The notes: generated by a model from the sequence alone, not told the origin. DNA of 64,000 nucleotides from an uncultured Ruminococcus sp. (GCA_902799245.1 CADBZY010000010.1:1-64000); one strand, 5' to 3'. Positions 27,122 through 35,602 are shown, counted from the stretch's first letter. Translations and numbers: made by a program.

Positions 27122-27532
27122 ATGAAGTATATGAAAAAAGGAATAGAAACCGATTTAAAGAGGCACTATAAGCAGATCGACAAAGCGCTGCCGTGGGAAG
27201 GCAGAAAGGATCTGCTGCCGGGCATAAAGTCAGGCGTCAATTCCTATCTCGCCGAGCATCCCGAAGCGACTATTGACGATGTGATTGCCTATGTGGGAAC
27301 GCCGGAGGATATAGCCGCGGAATATTACGCAAATCAGGACGGCGGGAACATCACCAAAAAAATCAGGATCGGCTGGAAGATTGTCATCATTGTTTTGATC
27401 TGCCTGTTGATAGCCGCGCTGATTTTCGCGGCGGTTATTGTAACGGATATGATCATAAGCGGCAACGGCTACTTTGTCACCGAGACGTTTGTGGTTTCAA
27501 CGTCGGACGTTACGCCGGCTGATTTCATCTGA
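27122..27532 (+). CDS. HAAS-domain membrane protein 2
   Basis: 136 residues, same architecture as its neighbours: HAAS domain (IDKALPWEGRKDLLPGIKSG, VIAYVGTPEDIAAEYY), membrane helix at about 85-110 and a short outer tail ending VSTSDVTPADF. A roughly 88-bp segment of the HAAS coding DNA is almost identical to that of copy 3, while the membrane and tail parts differ. Start at ATG 27122 or 27131. Confidence 0.78.
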   Translation: MKYMKKGIETDLKRHYKQIDKALPWEGRKDLLPGIKSGVNSYLAEHPEATIDDVIAYVGTPEDIAAEYYANQDGGNITKKIRIGWKIVIIVLICLLIAALIFAAVIVTDMIISGNGYFVTETFVVSTSDVTPADFI

Positions 27533-27595
27533 CGTTAACCGCGGATTGAAATGTGATATGAAAATTATCGTTCAAAAGTGAGGAACACACAGCAG

Positions 27596-28015
27596 ATGAA
27601 GCGTATGAAAAAAGGAATAGCAAAAGAGTTAAAAAAGTACTACAAACAGATTGCCAAAGCGCTGCCGCGGGAAGGCAGAAGGACGCTGCTGCCTGATATT
27701 AAAGCAGGCGTCAATTCCTATCTCGCCGAGCATCCCGAAGCGACTATTGACGATGTGATTGCCTATGTGGGAACGCCGGAGGATATAGCCGCGGAGTATT
27801 ACGCCAACCAGGACGGAACAAAGATCACAAAGAAAATCAAGGCAAGCCGTCTGATATTGACCGTGGTCTTATCCATTGTTCTGTTTGTAATGGCGGTTTA
27901 CATTTGCTTTATGCTTTATACATTTATCAAGGACGTTCTCTATTATCCCCTCTATTCCGCGGAGGAGCTCGAAATGGGGAAGCCGTTTGTTGTCACCGAA
28001 ACAGACTTGCTTTAG
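27596..28015 (+). CDS. HAAS-domain membrane protein 3
   Basis: 139 residues, third tandem copy: basic start (MKRMKKGIAKELKKYY), HAAS core with VIAYVGTPEDIAAEYY, membrane helix at about 88-113 and a longer outer tail ending FVVTETDLL. ATG 27596 chosen after GTGAGG; the frame is also open from GTG 27578 and ATG 27605. The three copies share the motif S/T-x-S/T-D near the C-terminus. Confidence 0.78.
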   Translation: MKRMKKGIAKELKKYYKQIAKALPREGRRTLLPDIKAGVNSYLAEHPEATIDDVIAYVGTPEDIAAEYYANQDGTKITKKIKASRLILTVVLSIVLFVMAVYICFMLYTFIKDVLYYPLYSAEELEMGKPFVVTETDLL

Positions 28016-28304
28016 GCAATCATAAAGGGTCATTCGCAGCTTGCAGCTATTCTCCGGCTGCTGCGGCATCAAAGCGTACCTGTCTGTAAAATGTCATTTC
28101 TGCCCCATTCAGGCAACTGGTGGCGCTTCTGGTACGGACAGTATTAAACACGACAACCCCTAATTTTTCTGTTGACGCGAAAATCCGCGCGGTGTGTTTT
28201 TTTAAACGCGCTGTGCGGGTTTTTGCTTTTTCTATAATTTGTAAGAGGAGTATATTTGTTGAATAATTTCAAATAAAAAATCTGAAAAAAACTCAAAAAA
28301 TAAC
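28016..28304. other. Non-coding stretch between HAAS3 and the tRNA genes
   Basis: No gene seen. An imperfect GC-rich hairpin region around 28188-28240 (CCGCGCGGTGTG, a T run, then ACGCGCTGTGCGG followed by TTTTTGC) probably ends transcription from the padR side. Confidence 0.4.
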
Positions 28305-28333
28305 TTGACATTCGGAAAAGGCTGTGTTATACT
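28305..28333 (+). promoter_or_regulatory. Promoter of the tRNA-Ala/tRNA-Leu pair
   Basis: TTGACA (28305-28310), 17-bp spacer, TATACT (28328-28333), about 20 bp before the first tRNA. Confidence 0.8.
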
Positions 28334-28353
28334 TTAATAGCTGTCGAAAGCAC

Positions 28354-28429
28354 GGGGCATTAGCGCAGTTGGGAGCGCGTTTGAATGGCATTCAAAAGGT
28401 CAGGGGTTCGACTCCCCTATGCTCCACCA
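28354..28429 (+). tRNA. tRNA-Ala (GGC)
   Basis: Full cloverleaf. Acceptor GGGGCAT pairs with ATGCTCC, the anticodon stem TTTGA/TCAAA encloses loop ATGGCAT with anticodon GGC, and the T arm is GGGGTTCGACTCCCC. The 3' CCA is encoded (28427-28429). Confidence 0.95.
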
Positions 28430-28470
28430 TTTGATGTCTTGCGGATTTGTTTTCGCAAGACATTTTATTT

Positions 28471-28557
28471 GCCGGTGTGATGGAATTGGCAGACGTGCCG
28501 GACTCAAAATCCGGTGGTAGCGATACCGTACCGGTTCGACCCCGGTCACCGGCACCA
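28471..28557 (+). tRNA. tRNA-Leu (CAA)
   Basis: Class II tRNA with a long variable arm. Acceptor GCCGGTG pairs with CACCGGC, the anticodon stem CCGGA/TCCGG encloses loop CTCAAAA with anticodon CAA, the T arm contains GGTTCGACCCC, and CCA is encoded. Confidence 0.95.
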
Positions 28558-28565
28558 TTGTTTTT

Positions 28566-28608
28566 CAGAGAATAGCGATTGATTGCGTTGCTATTCTCTG
28601 TTATTTTT
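28566..28608 (+). terminator. Terminator after tRNA-Leu
   Basis: CAGAGAATAGC (28566-28576) pairs perfectly with GCTATTCTCTG (28590-28600), followed by TTATTTTTT. Confidence 0.85.
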
Positions 28609-28638
28609 TATGAAGGTATTAGTCAGGAGTGAAGTTGC

Positions 28639-29268
28639 ATGATCAGAATAGAGCGCACAAGCGTGATGAATCTGGAAAACGCGATCAGGGGCGCGAGAAA
28701 TCCCATGAACAGCTGGGCGAGAAGCGACAGCTTCTATGACGAAAACGGCCAATACGTACTCGGCCCCAACGACCTCGACCTTGCCCGCAGACTGCGCAAG
28801 GCAGGCAGCGATCACCGCAAGTATCTTCGACAGATATTTGTATCGGTGGACGTCACCGCACCGATGTACTGGTGGAAGGAATACGATACCTATAAGGTGG
28901 CGACGGTGGCCAATTCCACCAGCACCATGCACAAGATCACGAGCAAGCCGTTTGACATTGACGATTTCAGCCACGACCACATGACACCGGCTACAGAGGC
29001 CTTCATGCAAAGCATTGTGGATGAACTGGAAAAAATACGTCTGCGCTATCTCGAAACCAAGGACAAGAGCGACTGGTACGACATCATTCAGCTCCTGCCG
29101 TCGAGCTACAACCAGATGCGCACCTGCTCTTTCAATTACGAAACGCTGATCAATATCTACTTTGCCCGCAAGGATCACAAGCTCGCGGAATGGCACACCT
29201 TCTGCGACTGGATTCTGACGCTGCCCTATGCCAAAGAGCTGATCGTCTGCGCGGAACCCAACGAATGA
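28639..29268 (+). CDS. Conserved phage-type protein with weak ThyX-like features
   Basis: 209 residues. The segment AGSDHRKYLRQIFVSVDVTA followed by WWKEYDTYKVATVANSTSTMHK resembles proteins common in phages and Firmicutes that are distantly related to flavin-dependent thymidylate synthase (ThyX), but the RHR-x7-S signature of true ThyX is not evident. Function therefore unknown. Starts at ATG 28639 after AGGAGT. It lies alone, immediately downstream of two tRNA genes, a usual landing place for mobile DNA, though no integrase is present. Confidence 0.55.
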   Translation: MIRIERTSVMNLENAIRGARNPMNSWARSDSFYDENGQYVLGPNDLDLARRLRKAGSDHRKYLRQIFVSVDVTAPMYWWKEYDTYKVATVANSTSTMHKITSKPFDIDDFSHDHMTPATEAFMQSIVDELEKIRLRYLETKDKSDWYDIIQLLPSSYNQMRTCSFNYETLINIYFARKDHKLAEWHTFCDWILTLPYAKELIVCAEPNE

Positions 29269-29278
29269 CATTTTCACT

Positions 29279-29320
29279 ACCTGCCGTGTTTAACGTGTAA
29301 ACGACTCGGCAGGTTTTTTA
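29279..29320 (+). terminator. Terminator after the ThyX-like gene
   Basis: ACCTGCCG (29279-29286) pairs with CGGCAGGT (29307-29314), followed by TTTTTTA. Confidence 0.8.
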
Positions 29321-29432
29321 TTGATAAAAAATAAAAAAATGACTGATTTATGAAAAAAAATTAGGTAAAATCCTTTTCTTTTGAAAAAAGACGTGTTATA
29401 ATATATAAAAATACCCGAAGGGAGAAAAACAA

Positions 29433-30686
29433 ATGAAAAAGATCAGACGAATGCTGGCGCTGTTTGTCGCCGTCGCTTTAGCTGCGGGTTCCATCGGATG
29501 CAGCAAGGAAGTCACCGCAGAGGATTTGATGGCGAATGTGGAAGCCACAAATGCTTCTGAGGTATATATTGACGAGGCCGTATGTGATAAATACAGCGTG
29601 GCCGCATTCAAGATGCTCAAGAGTGAATATCCGCAGGACAACACCAATGTAGTGCTTTCTCCGCTTGCCGTCTATTACGATTTGTCCCTGCTATCCAACG
29701 GAGCGACAGGAAAGACCCAGACCGATTTACAGAGCGCATTGGGCAAGCTTTATCCCTCTGATTACCTCAACTCCAATATGCATTCCTTCAATGAGAATCT
29801 CATTGATTCAGATAAATCCAAGCTGTATTTTGAAAATGCGCTGTGGTTTAATTCGGATAAGAACATAGCGCCCGCCTCGGAATTCCTTTCCGTTGCCAAG
29901 AATTACTATAACGCGGACGCCTACAAGGAGAGCTTCAGCAAGGATGCCGTCACCAACATCAATAACTGGGCATCCAACAAGACCAATATGTATTCCGAGC
30001 GAATCATTAAAGAAATACCCAAAGACGCGCCGTTTTATATGGTGAACACCACACTCCTCGAAGCCGACTGGGAATCGCCGATTCGTCCCGCCGACATATT
30101 TGACGGCAAATTCAACTCGTTGTCAGGCGACGAGCAGGATGTACAGATGATGTCAAGCTATGAAAAAACTTATATCGGCAATGAATCGGTTGTCGGCTTC
30201 ATGAAGAGCTATGCTGGTGGAAATTACGCTTTCCTCGCTTTACTTCCTGTCAATGAAAGCCGCAGTTCTCTGACAGAGCTGGTTGATTATCTTTCGAGGG
30301 AGCGAGTATACCGTGAACTGATTAAAGGCCGCAAGGACTGGAGAGTCGTGGACGCAAGTATCCCAAAATTCTCCTGCTCCTACACCGGCGAAATCAATAA
30401 CCTGATTGAAAAAGCCGAACTCGGACAGATTTTCAGTTCCGAAAACGCGGGATTTGACAATGTGGGAACTTGCGACGGGAAGATCTATCTGGGCGGCATC
30501 GCTATTTCCACAGGTCTGACTGTCACAGAAAGCGGAACCAAGAAGGGCACAGGCGCCAATGTGGGTAATAACGACGCCGGCGTGGATATGATTCCGATTA
30601 ACCTCAACCGTCCGTTTGTTTTCGCCGTAGTGGAAACAAAGCGCTATCTGCCTGTGATGGTTGGTGCTGTCAATTCCGTCAAGTAA
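29433..30686 (+). CDS. Lipoprotein serpin (serine-protease inhibitor)
   Basis: 417 residues. Signal peptide with lipobox SIGC (Cys23) anchors it outside the membrane. Serpin features in order: NVVLSPLAVYYDLSLLSNGA, FENALWFN, VNTTLLEADWESPI, the hinge LTVTESGTKKG, and the C-terminal RPFVFAVV...YLPVMVGAV. The reactive loop runs from Glu366 (P17) to about residue 386, and simple counting places P1-P1' at Ala382-Gly383. The usual small residues at P12-P9 are here K-G-T-G, and the loop is Gly/Asn rich, so inhibition versus substrate behaviour is uncertain. A TATAAT lies at about 29397, roughly 30 bp upstream. Confidence 0.88.
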   Translation: MKKIRRMLALFVAVALAAGSIGCSKEVTAEDLMANVEATNASEVYIDEAVCDKYSVAAFKMLKSEYPQDNTNVVLSPLAVYYDLSLLSNGATGKTQTDLQSALGKLYPSDYLNSNMHSFNENLIDSDKSKLYFENALWFNSDKNIAPASEFLSVAKNYYNADAYKESFSKDAVTNINNWASNKTNMYSERIIKEIPKDAPFYMVNTTLLEADWESPIRPADIFDGKFNSLSGDEQDVQMMSSYEKTYIGNESVVGFMKSYAGGNYAFLALLPVNESRSSLTELVDYLSRERVYRELIKGRKDWRVVDASIPKFSCSYTGEINNLIEKAELGQIFSSENAGFDNVGTCDGKIYLGGIAISTGLTVTESGTKKGTGANVGNNDAGVDMIPINLNRPFVFAVVETKRYLPVMVGAVNSVK

Positions 30687-30721
30687 CGAAAGATTTTTCA
30701 GCAGAATAATGCCGCAAAGGT

Positions 30722-30752
30722 CGATATCCGTTTTTTGCGGGTATCGGCTTTT
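30722..30752 (+). terminator. Probable terminator after the serpin gene
   Basis: CGATATCCG (30722-30730) pairs with CGGGTATCG (30738-30746) with one G-U pair, then GCTTTTGG. The U tract is short. Confidence 0.5.
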
Positions 30753-30805
30753 GGATTTATGCATATAATATATCCTGTTCTATTTGGAAGGGAAGTGGAC
30801 AACAG

Positions 30806-32998
30806 GTGTTCCTCACAGCTTTGGTTACAGATCAACCGTGGTGGGAGATCGCATGGGAAACCGTCTGCGGATTTTTTGTCTCGCTGGGCGATTTTACCGC
30901 AATAGCGAGATGGGTGATTCCCGTTCTGGCGTTTTTAATCGTCTTCCGCTGTGTCAGGTCGATGCTTTCGGGGCATGAAGCGCCGGAGGTATGGGCTTAT
31001 CTTGACGTAAACGGTTACGGCAGACTTCCTGTCAGCCATTGGGAAAACACCATAGGCAGGGCGTCCTCCAGCGATATAGTCATAGATTTTCCCACCGTTT
31101 CACGCTCACACGCTGTTCTGATACGCGATGAAAACAAGCGCTGGACGATTTCGGATCTCGGCTCCACCGGCGGGCTTACCGTCAACGGCAAAAAAATCGA
31201 CGGCACCGCCGCGCTTCCTGCGGGCAGTACACTCAAATTGGCGGATGTGGAGGCAAGATTTCTCGTCACCCGTCCGAGAGGCTCACAGAGGGAGACAAAC
31301 AAGCGACTGGCCCGCAAGCTGCGACCGGTGAATACGCTTATGCTGCTGAGCATCTTCATGCTGCTCACAGTGGCCGAGCTTTACTGGAGCGCCAAGGTGG
31401 ACGACACCTCGGTATTTATCTGCTACGGCGGACTGTTTGTTCTGATGTGGGCGTATTACATCGTCATGCGGATTCTTGTCAAGACCGGCATAGAGGTTGA
31501 AATGCTGGCGTTTTTCCTGTCGACCATAGGCTTCTCGGTGGCTGCGTCATCCAAGCCGGGGGAATTGTACAAGCAGTTTTTCGCCTTCCTTCTGGGATTC
31601 GGACTCTTTGTGATGTTCGGCTGGTTCCTGCGTGATCTCAAGCGAATCACCTCGGTCAAGCTGCAGGTGATGATCGCCACGGTGGGTCTGCTGATGTTCA
31701 ATATCATCTTCGGTCAGACCAAGAACGGCGCGAAGAACTGGATCTCCATCGTCGGCGTGTCGCTGCAGCCCTCGGAGCTTGTCAAGATCGCGTTCGTATT
31801 TATCGGCGCCGCTACGCTGGATATACTGCTTACCAAGAAAAACCTTGCCTATTTCATTGGCTTCTCTGGCGTGTGCATCGGCTCGCTTGCGCTTATGGGC
31901 GACTTCGGAACGGCGGCCATCTTCTTTGTCGCATTCGTTGTGATCGCCTTTATGCGTTCCGGCGATTTCTCCACTATTGCCCTTATCTGCGCGACGGTGG
32001 TCTTCGGCATCATGCTGGTGCTGAAATTCAAGCCGTATGTGGCGCGGCGTTTCGCTATCTGGGGACACGCGTGGGACGACCCGTATAATTTAGGCTATCA
32101 GCAGACCCGCACCATGTCCGCCTCCGCGAGCGGCGGCCTTGCCGGCGTAGGCGTCGGCAGCGGCTGGCTTCGCAGAGTGGTTGCCGCCGATACCGACCTC
32201 GTATTCGGCGTTGTGTGTGAGGAATGGGGTCTTTTGATCGCCATTATTACTGTGGTCTGTATATGCGCTTTGGCGGCATTTACCATCAAGAGCGCTGCCA
32301 ACGGACGTTCCTCCTTCTATGTGATTGCCGCCTGCGCGGCCGTCAGCATGATGGTCTTCCAGACGATACTCAATACCCTCGGATCGGTCGATGTTCTTCC
32401 GCTCACAGGTGTGACATTCCCCTTTGTGTCCAACGGCGGCTCAAGTATGCTGTCAAGCTGGGGACTTCTCGCCTTTGTCAAAGCGGCGGACACCCGTCGC
32501 AACGCGAGTTTTGCCGCTGCGAGAGAGAATTTCAAGGTGCGCATCCAGAGCGGCGAAGGCTTGACCGACAGTTCGGGACAGCCGCTCCCGGAGGTAAAAA
32601 ATATCATCGGCCGCAGCGAGTACGATTTCAGTAAGCTGGGGCAGATTGCCGAGCGCATCAGAATCAGGCTCATCGAAAAGGGCATTCTTAAGCCCGTTGC
32701 AAACGTGGACTTCACTGAGGCAGAGCCGGAGAACACCGACGGCATGGTGGAACTGGACGACAGAAAGTTTTCCGCCGAGGATGTCATCTATTCCGACCCG
32801 CTGAAAAACCCGGGGTATCAGGCGAAGATTCAGTCGGCCATGCAGTCGCCATCCGTTCCGCGGCCCGCTGCGCCCGCGAACCCCGAGTCCTCTGACCGGA
32901 GCGGCGCACAATCCTCCGCCGGAAGGCGCAGAAAGCACTCCTACACAGGCGATGAAGGCGGCAGCGAGGACTACATCGGCAGCCGCCGTAGACATTGA
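30806..32998 (+). CDS. FHA domain-SEDS (FtsW/RodA/SpoVE) fusion protein
   Basis: 730 residues. After a first membrane segment (about 22-48) comes a cytoplasmic FHA domain with IGRASSSDIVI, SRSHAVLI and VNGKKI. A multi-pass SEDS glycosyltransferase domain follows from about residue 172 to 575 (for example QTKNGAKNWISIVGVSLQPSE and the late FPFVSNGGSSMLSSWGLL). The tail is about 150 residues of charged, disordered sequence. SEDS proteins polymerise peptidoglycan. The FHA domain implies control by phosphothreonine, as for the separate FHA proteins in actinobacterial rodA-pbpA clusters. GTG start; the transpeptidase partner follows 19 bp later. Confidence 0.88.
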   Translation: MFLTALVTDQPWWEIAWETVCGFFVSLGDFTAIARWVIPVLAFLIVFRCVRSMLSGHEAPEVWAYLDVNGYGRLPVSHWENTIGRASSSDIVIDFPTVSRSHAVLIRDENKRWTISDLGSTGGLTVNGKKIDGTAALPAGSTLKLADVEARFLVTRPRGSQRETNKRLARKLRPVNTLMLLSIFMLLTVAELYWSAKVDDTSVFICYGGLFVLMWAYYIVMRILVKTGIEVEMLAFFLSTIGFSVAASSKPGELYKQFFAFLLGFGLFVMFGWFLRDLKRITSVKLQVMIATVGLLMFNIIFGQTKNGAKNWISIVGVSLQPSELVKIAFVFIGAATLDILLTKKNLAYFIGFSGVCIGSLALMGDFGTAAIFFVAFVVIAFMRSGDFSTIALICATVVFGIMLVLKFKPYVARRFAIWGHAWDDPYNLGYQQTRTMSASASGGLAGVGVGSGWLRRVVAADTDLVFGVVCEEWGLLIAIITVVCICALAAFTIKSAANGRSSFYVIAACAAVSMMVFQTILNTLGSVDVLPLTGVTFPFVSNGGSSMLSSWGLLAFVKAADTRRNASFAAARENFKVRIQSGEGLTDSSGQPLPEVKNIIGRSEYDFSKLGQIAERIRIRLIEKGILKPVANVDFTEAEPENTDGMVELDDRKFSAEDVIYSDPLKNPGYQAKIQSAMQSPSVPRPAAPANPESSDRSGAQSSAGRRRKHSYTGDEGGSEDYIGSRRRH

Positions 32999-33017
32999 AC
33001 GGTGGAGGTGACTTGAT

Positions 33018-34412
33018 TTGAAAAAGGTACAAAGACGCGCGCTCAGCGTCATTCTGATCATTGTATGTCTGATGGGCGGAATCGGATTCTTCACCTTCCG
33101 GTTCTTTACCCAGGGATCCAAATGGGTCAATTTCACCGCCAACAGGCACGTGTATAACAACGGTGTCATCATCGACGGCGCGATTTACGACCGCGACGGC
33201 AACGCCCTGCTCGATACGGTTGACGGCAAGCGAAAATACAGCGATAACGAAAGCGTCAGGTGTGCGACAATGCACATCATCGGCGACAAAAAGAGCAATG
33301 TTGCCACGTCCATACAAAAGGTCTACGCGGATAGGCTGGTGGGTTTCAATATTATTACAGGCATGTTCTCCACCAAGGTGGCAGGCAATATTATTCACAC
33401 GACCCTCGATTCCGACGTCTGCGCGGCAGCCTATGAGCAGATGAAGGGCAAGAAGGGGGCGGTGTGCGTCTTCAATTACACAACCGGCGAGGTAATCTGT
33501 CTTGTCAGCACACCCACCTACGATCCTGAGAATCCTCCGGTCATCCAGGACGGAGACGACAATTTTGACGGTGTGTTCATCAACCGCGCCATTTCGTCAA
33601 GATTCACTCCCGGTTCTGTCTACAAGACCGTGACGGCGGCCGCGGCGATCGACTGCATTCCCGATATAGACGCGCAGAAGTTTAACTGCGAAAAGGTAAT
33701 GACCATCAACGGTCAAAAGATCGTCTGCTCGGGAACGCATAAGGAAGAGGATTTCCAGACAGCCCTGAAAAACTCCTGCAATGTGGCATTCGGCGAAATA
33801 TCAATGCAGCTCGGCTGGGAAAACACTGAGCTGTACGCCCGCAAATTGGGCATTACCACCGGCCACAGCCTGAGCGGGATACCCACCGTGAAGGGGAAGG
33901 TCGCTTCCTCGGGAGGACTGAACGAACTGGCATGGACGGGAATAGGGCAGAATACCGACGAAGTCAATCCCTTCGCCATGATGCGGTACATGGGAATCAT
34001 CGCCAACGGCGGAATCTGTGTCGAACCGTATATTGTGGAAAAGATCACTACCGGTTCCGGTATTCCGCTGAACATAGACAAACAGCCCGATTCACAGAGA
34101 ATTCTCAGCAAAGCCACAGCGGATAAGCTGTCCGACATGATGCGCTACACGGTAAAGAACAATTACGGCGACAGAAATTTCCCGTCAGGTATGGAATTCT
34201 GCGCAAAGACCGGAACCGCCGAGCTGGACGGTGACAAGAAGTCGCACGCGTGGTTCGTGGGCTTCACGAGAAACGAGAAGTACCCGTATGCCTTTGTGGT
34301 CGTGGTGCAGAACGGCGGCGGCGGATATGCCGTGGCACGTCCGATCGCTTCAAAGGTGATGGAAGCTGTCAAAATCAAGGCTGACAAAGCAGAGGAAGCA
34401 TCTGAGAATTAA
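33018..34412 (+). CDS. Class B penicillin-binding protein (transpeptidase)
   Basis: 464 residues with one N-terminal membrane helix (about 8-32) and a periplasmic-side transpeptidase domain. Catalytic motifs are complete: S200-V-Y-K203 (SxxK), S253-C-N255 (SxN) and K397-T-G399 (KTG). It is shorter than full PBP2/PBP3 (about 600-700) because the pedestal is reduced, like the PbpA proteins encoded beside RodA in actinobacteria. TTG start after GGAGGTGA. It follows the FHA-SEDS gene by 19 bp, making the expected glycosyltransferase-transpeptidase pair. Confidence 0.9.
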   Translation: MKKVQRRALSVILIIVCLMGGIGFFTFRFFTQGSKWVNFTANRHVYNNGVIIDGAIYDRDGNALLDTVDGKRKYSDNESVRCATMHIIGDKKSNVATSIQKVYADRLVGFNIITGMFSTKVAGNIIHTTLDSDVCAAAYEQMKGKKGAVCVFNYTTGEVICLVSTPTYDPENPPVIQDGDDNFDGVFINRAISSRFTPGSVYKTVTAAAAIDCIPDIDAQKFNCEKVMTINGQKIVCSGTHKEEDFQTALKNSCNVAFGEISMQLGWENTELYARKLGITTGHSLSGIPTVKGKVASSGGLNELAWTGIGQNTDEVNPFAMMRYMGIIANGGICVEPYIVEKITTGSGIPLNIDKQPDSQRILSKATADKLSDMMRYTVKNNYGDRNFPSGMEFCAKTGTAELDGDKKSHAWFVGFTRNEKYPYAFVVVVQNGGGGYAVARPIASKVMEAVKIKADKAEEASEN

Positions 34413-34459
34413 TAATAACAAAAAATCAGCTAAAATATTTATATAATTCATAAAAACTA

Positions 34460-34488
34460 TTGACAAAACGCAAGTTCGGGTGTATTAT
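34460..34488 (+). promoter_or_regulatory. Promoter of the SigH-like gene
   Basis: TTGACA (34460-34465), 17-bp spacer, TATTAT (34483-34488), about 110 bp before the start codon. Confidence 0.75.
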
Positions 34489-34597
34489 GTAAATGCATTA
34501 TTAATGAATCCTTAAATGAGCATTCATAATCACCCGAAATTTGTCGTTACTGCGAATCAGAAGCGCGTATGTGAAAAGGCGGAAGGGAGGTAGGCAA

Positions 34598-35179
34598 GTG
34601 CCGATGAATTCTTTTTCCTCCCAATCCGATGCTGCGCTGGCGCAGCTGGCGGCGCAAGACGATCAGGAGGCATTTGCCTGTCTTTTGGGGCGCTACAATG
34701 CCATGATTCACGCAAAGGCACTGGCCAAGAGTGAGCGCTGCGGGTGTGATATTACCGACGATATGGCGCAGGAGGCGGCCATAGGCTTTCTGAACGCCGT
34801 TCGGAGCTACGATCCGGCCAAAGGAGCGAGTTTCCGCACATATGCGGAGCGCTGCATTGACAATGTGCTGATCTCGGCGGTGAGAGCGTATTTCAGCGAG
34901 AAAAACACGGTTTTCACAGGCCATTCGCAGCTGGACGATCCGGGTGTAGGCAAAAAGGCGTCCTTGTCGGAAATGGATGATCCGGAGGGGTACGTGCTGA
35001 CGGGTCAATCGGAATCGGCCGTTCTTTCGGAGCTGAGTGAGCTGGAACGCGCTGTCATCAGTATGCGGCTCAAGGGCATGAGCTATGAAGAAACGGCGCA
35101 GGCTCTCGGCGTGAATGTAAAGGCGGTAGATAATGCAATTCAGCGTGTAAGGCAGAAATTCATATCCTCCAGGAGATAG
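34598..35179 (+). CDS. SigH-like RNA polymerase sigma factor
   Basis: 193-residue sigma-70-family protein. Region 2 contains CLLGRYNAMIHAKA and DDMAQEAAIGFLNAVRSYDP with SFRTYAERCIDNVLI; region 4 contains LERAVISMRLKGMSYEETAQ and KAVDNAIQRVRQK. The region 4 pattern is very like that of Bacillus SigH, the stationary-phase and early sporulation sigma, so SigH is the best guess, although other small sigmas share it. GTG 34598 lies seven bases after GGAAGGGAGG. Confidence 0.85.
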   Translation: MPMNSFSSQSDAALAQLAAQDDQEAFACLLGRYNAMIHAKALAKSERCGCDITDDMAQEAAIGFLNAVRSYDPAKGASFRTYAERCIDNVLISAVRAYFSEKNTVFTGHSQLDDPGVGKKASLSEMDDPEGYVLTGQSESAVLSELSELERAVISMRLKGMSYEETAQALGVNVKAVDNAIQRVRQKFISSRR

Positions 35180-35203
35180 TCAATTTCAGCCTTATTGATA
35201 AAT

Positions 35204-35288
35204 GTCCCTGTAGCTCAAATCAGCAGCGCCGCGTATTATGTGTAAAAAGCATGTGCGCGGAGATGGCGGTGGGAATCCGCCCCGGGGC
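35204..35288 (+). ncRNA. tRNA-like folded element before the zinc-ribbon gene
   Basis: Two parts fit a tRNA frame. An acceptor-like helix GTCCCTG (35204-35210) pairs with CCGGGGC (35282-35288) with one mismatch, followed by TA-GCTC. A 5-bp T-arm-like hairpin GGCGG-TGGGAAT-CCGCC (35265-35281) directly abuts the acceptor 3' strand. The middle has CCGCG/CGCGG enclosing an oversized 22-nt loop with no normal anticodon arm, and the T loop lacks TTC. It may be a decayed tRNA or a tRNA-mimicking leader of the 35327 gene. Confidence 0.3.
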
Positions 35289-35326
35289 GAAACATTCTAT
35301 TTTTCTCTAAAGCGAGGTTTTTAACA

Positions 35327-35602
35327 ATGTACGAAGACAAAACTCTCAGATGCAAGGATTGCGGCAAAGAATTTGTTTTCACGGCAGGCGAGCAGGAATT
35401 CTACGCAAGCAAGGGCTTTGAAAATGAGCCCCAGCGCTGCAAGGAATGCCGTGACGCAAAGAAGGCAGCCACCAGACAGCAGCGCAAGACTTACAAGGCA
35501 GTCTGCGACGCATGTGGCGGCGAAGCAACCGTTCCGTTTGAGCCCACAGAAGGACGTCCTGTTTATTGCAGCGAGTGCTTCGAAAAGATGAAGAACAACT
35601 AA
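35327..35602 (+). CDS. Double zinc-ribbon protein
   Basis: 91 residues with two Cys4 clusters: C9-x2-C12 with a second pair C37-x2-C40 (CKDCGK ... CKECRD), and a C-terminal CDACGG ... CSECF ribbon. This matches a small zinc-ribbon family common in Clostridia; a role in nucleic-acid or protein binding is likely but undefined. GAGG lies upstream of ATG 35327. It stands between the sigma gene and a strong terminator. Confidence 0.8.
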   Translation: MYEDKTLRCKDCGKEFVFTAGEQEFYASKGFENEPQRCKECRDAKKAATRQQRKTYKAVCDACGGEATVPFEPTEGRPVYCSECFEKMKNN

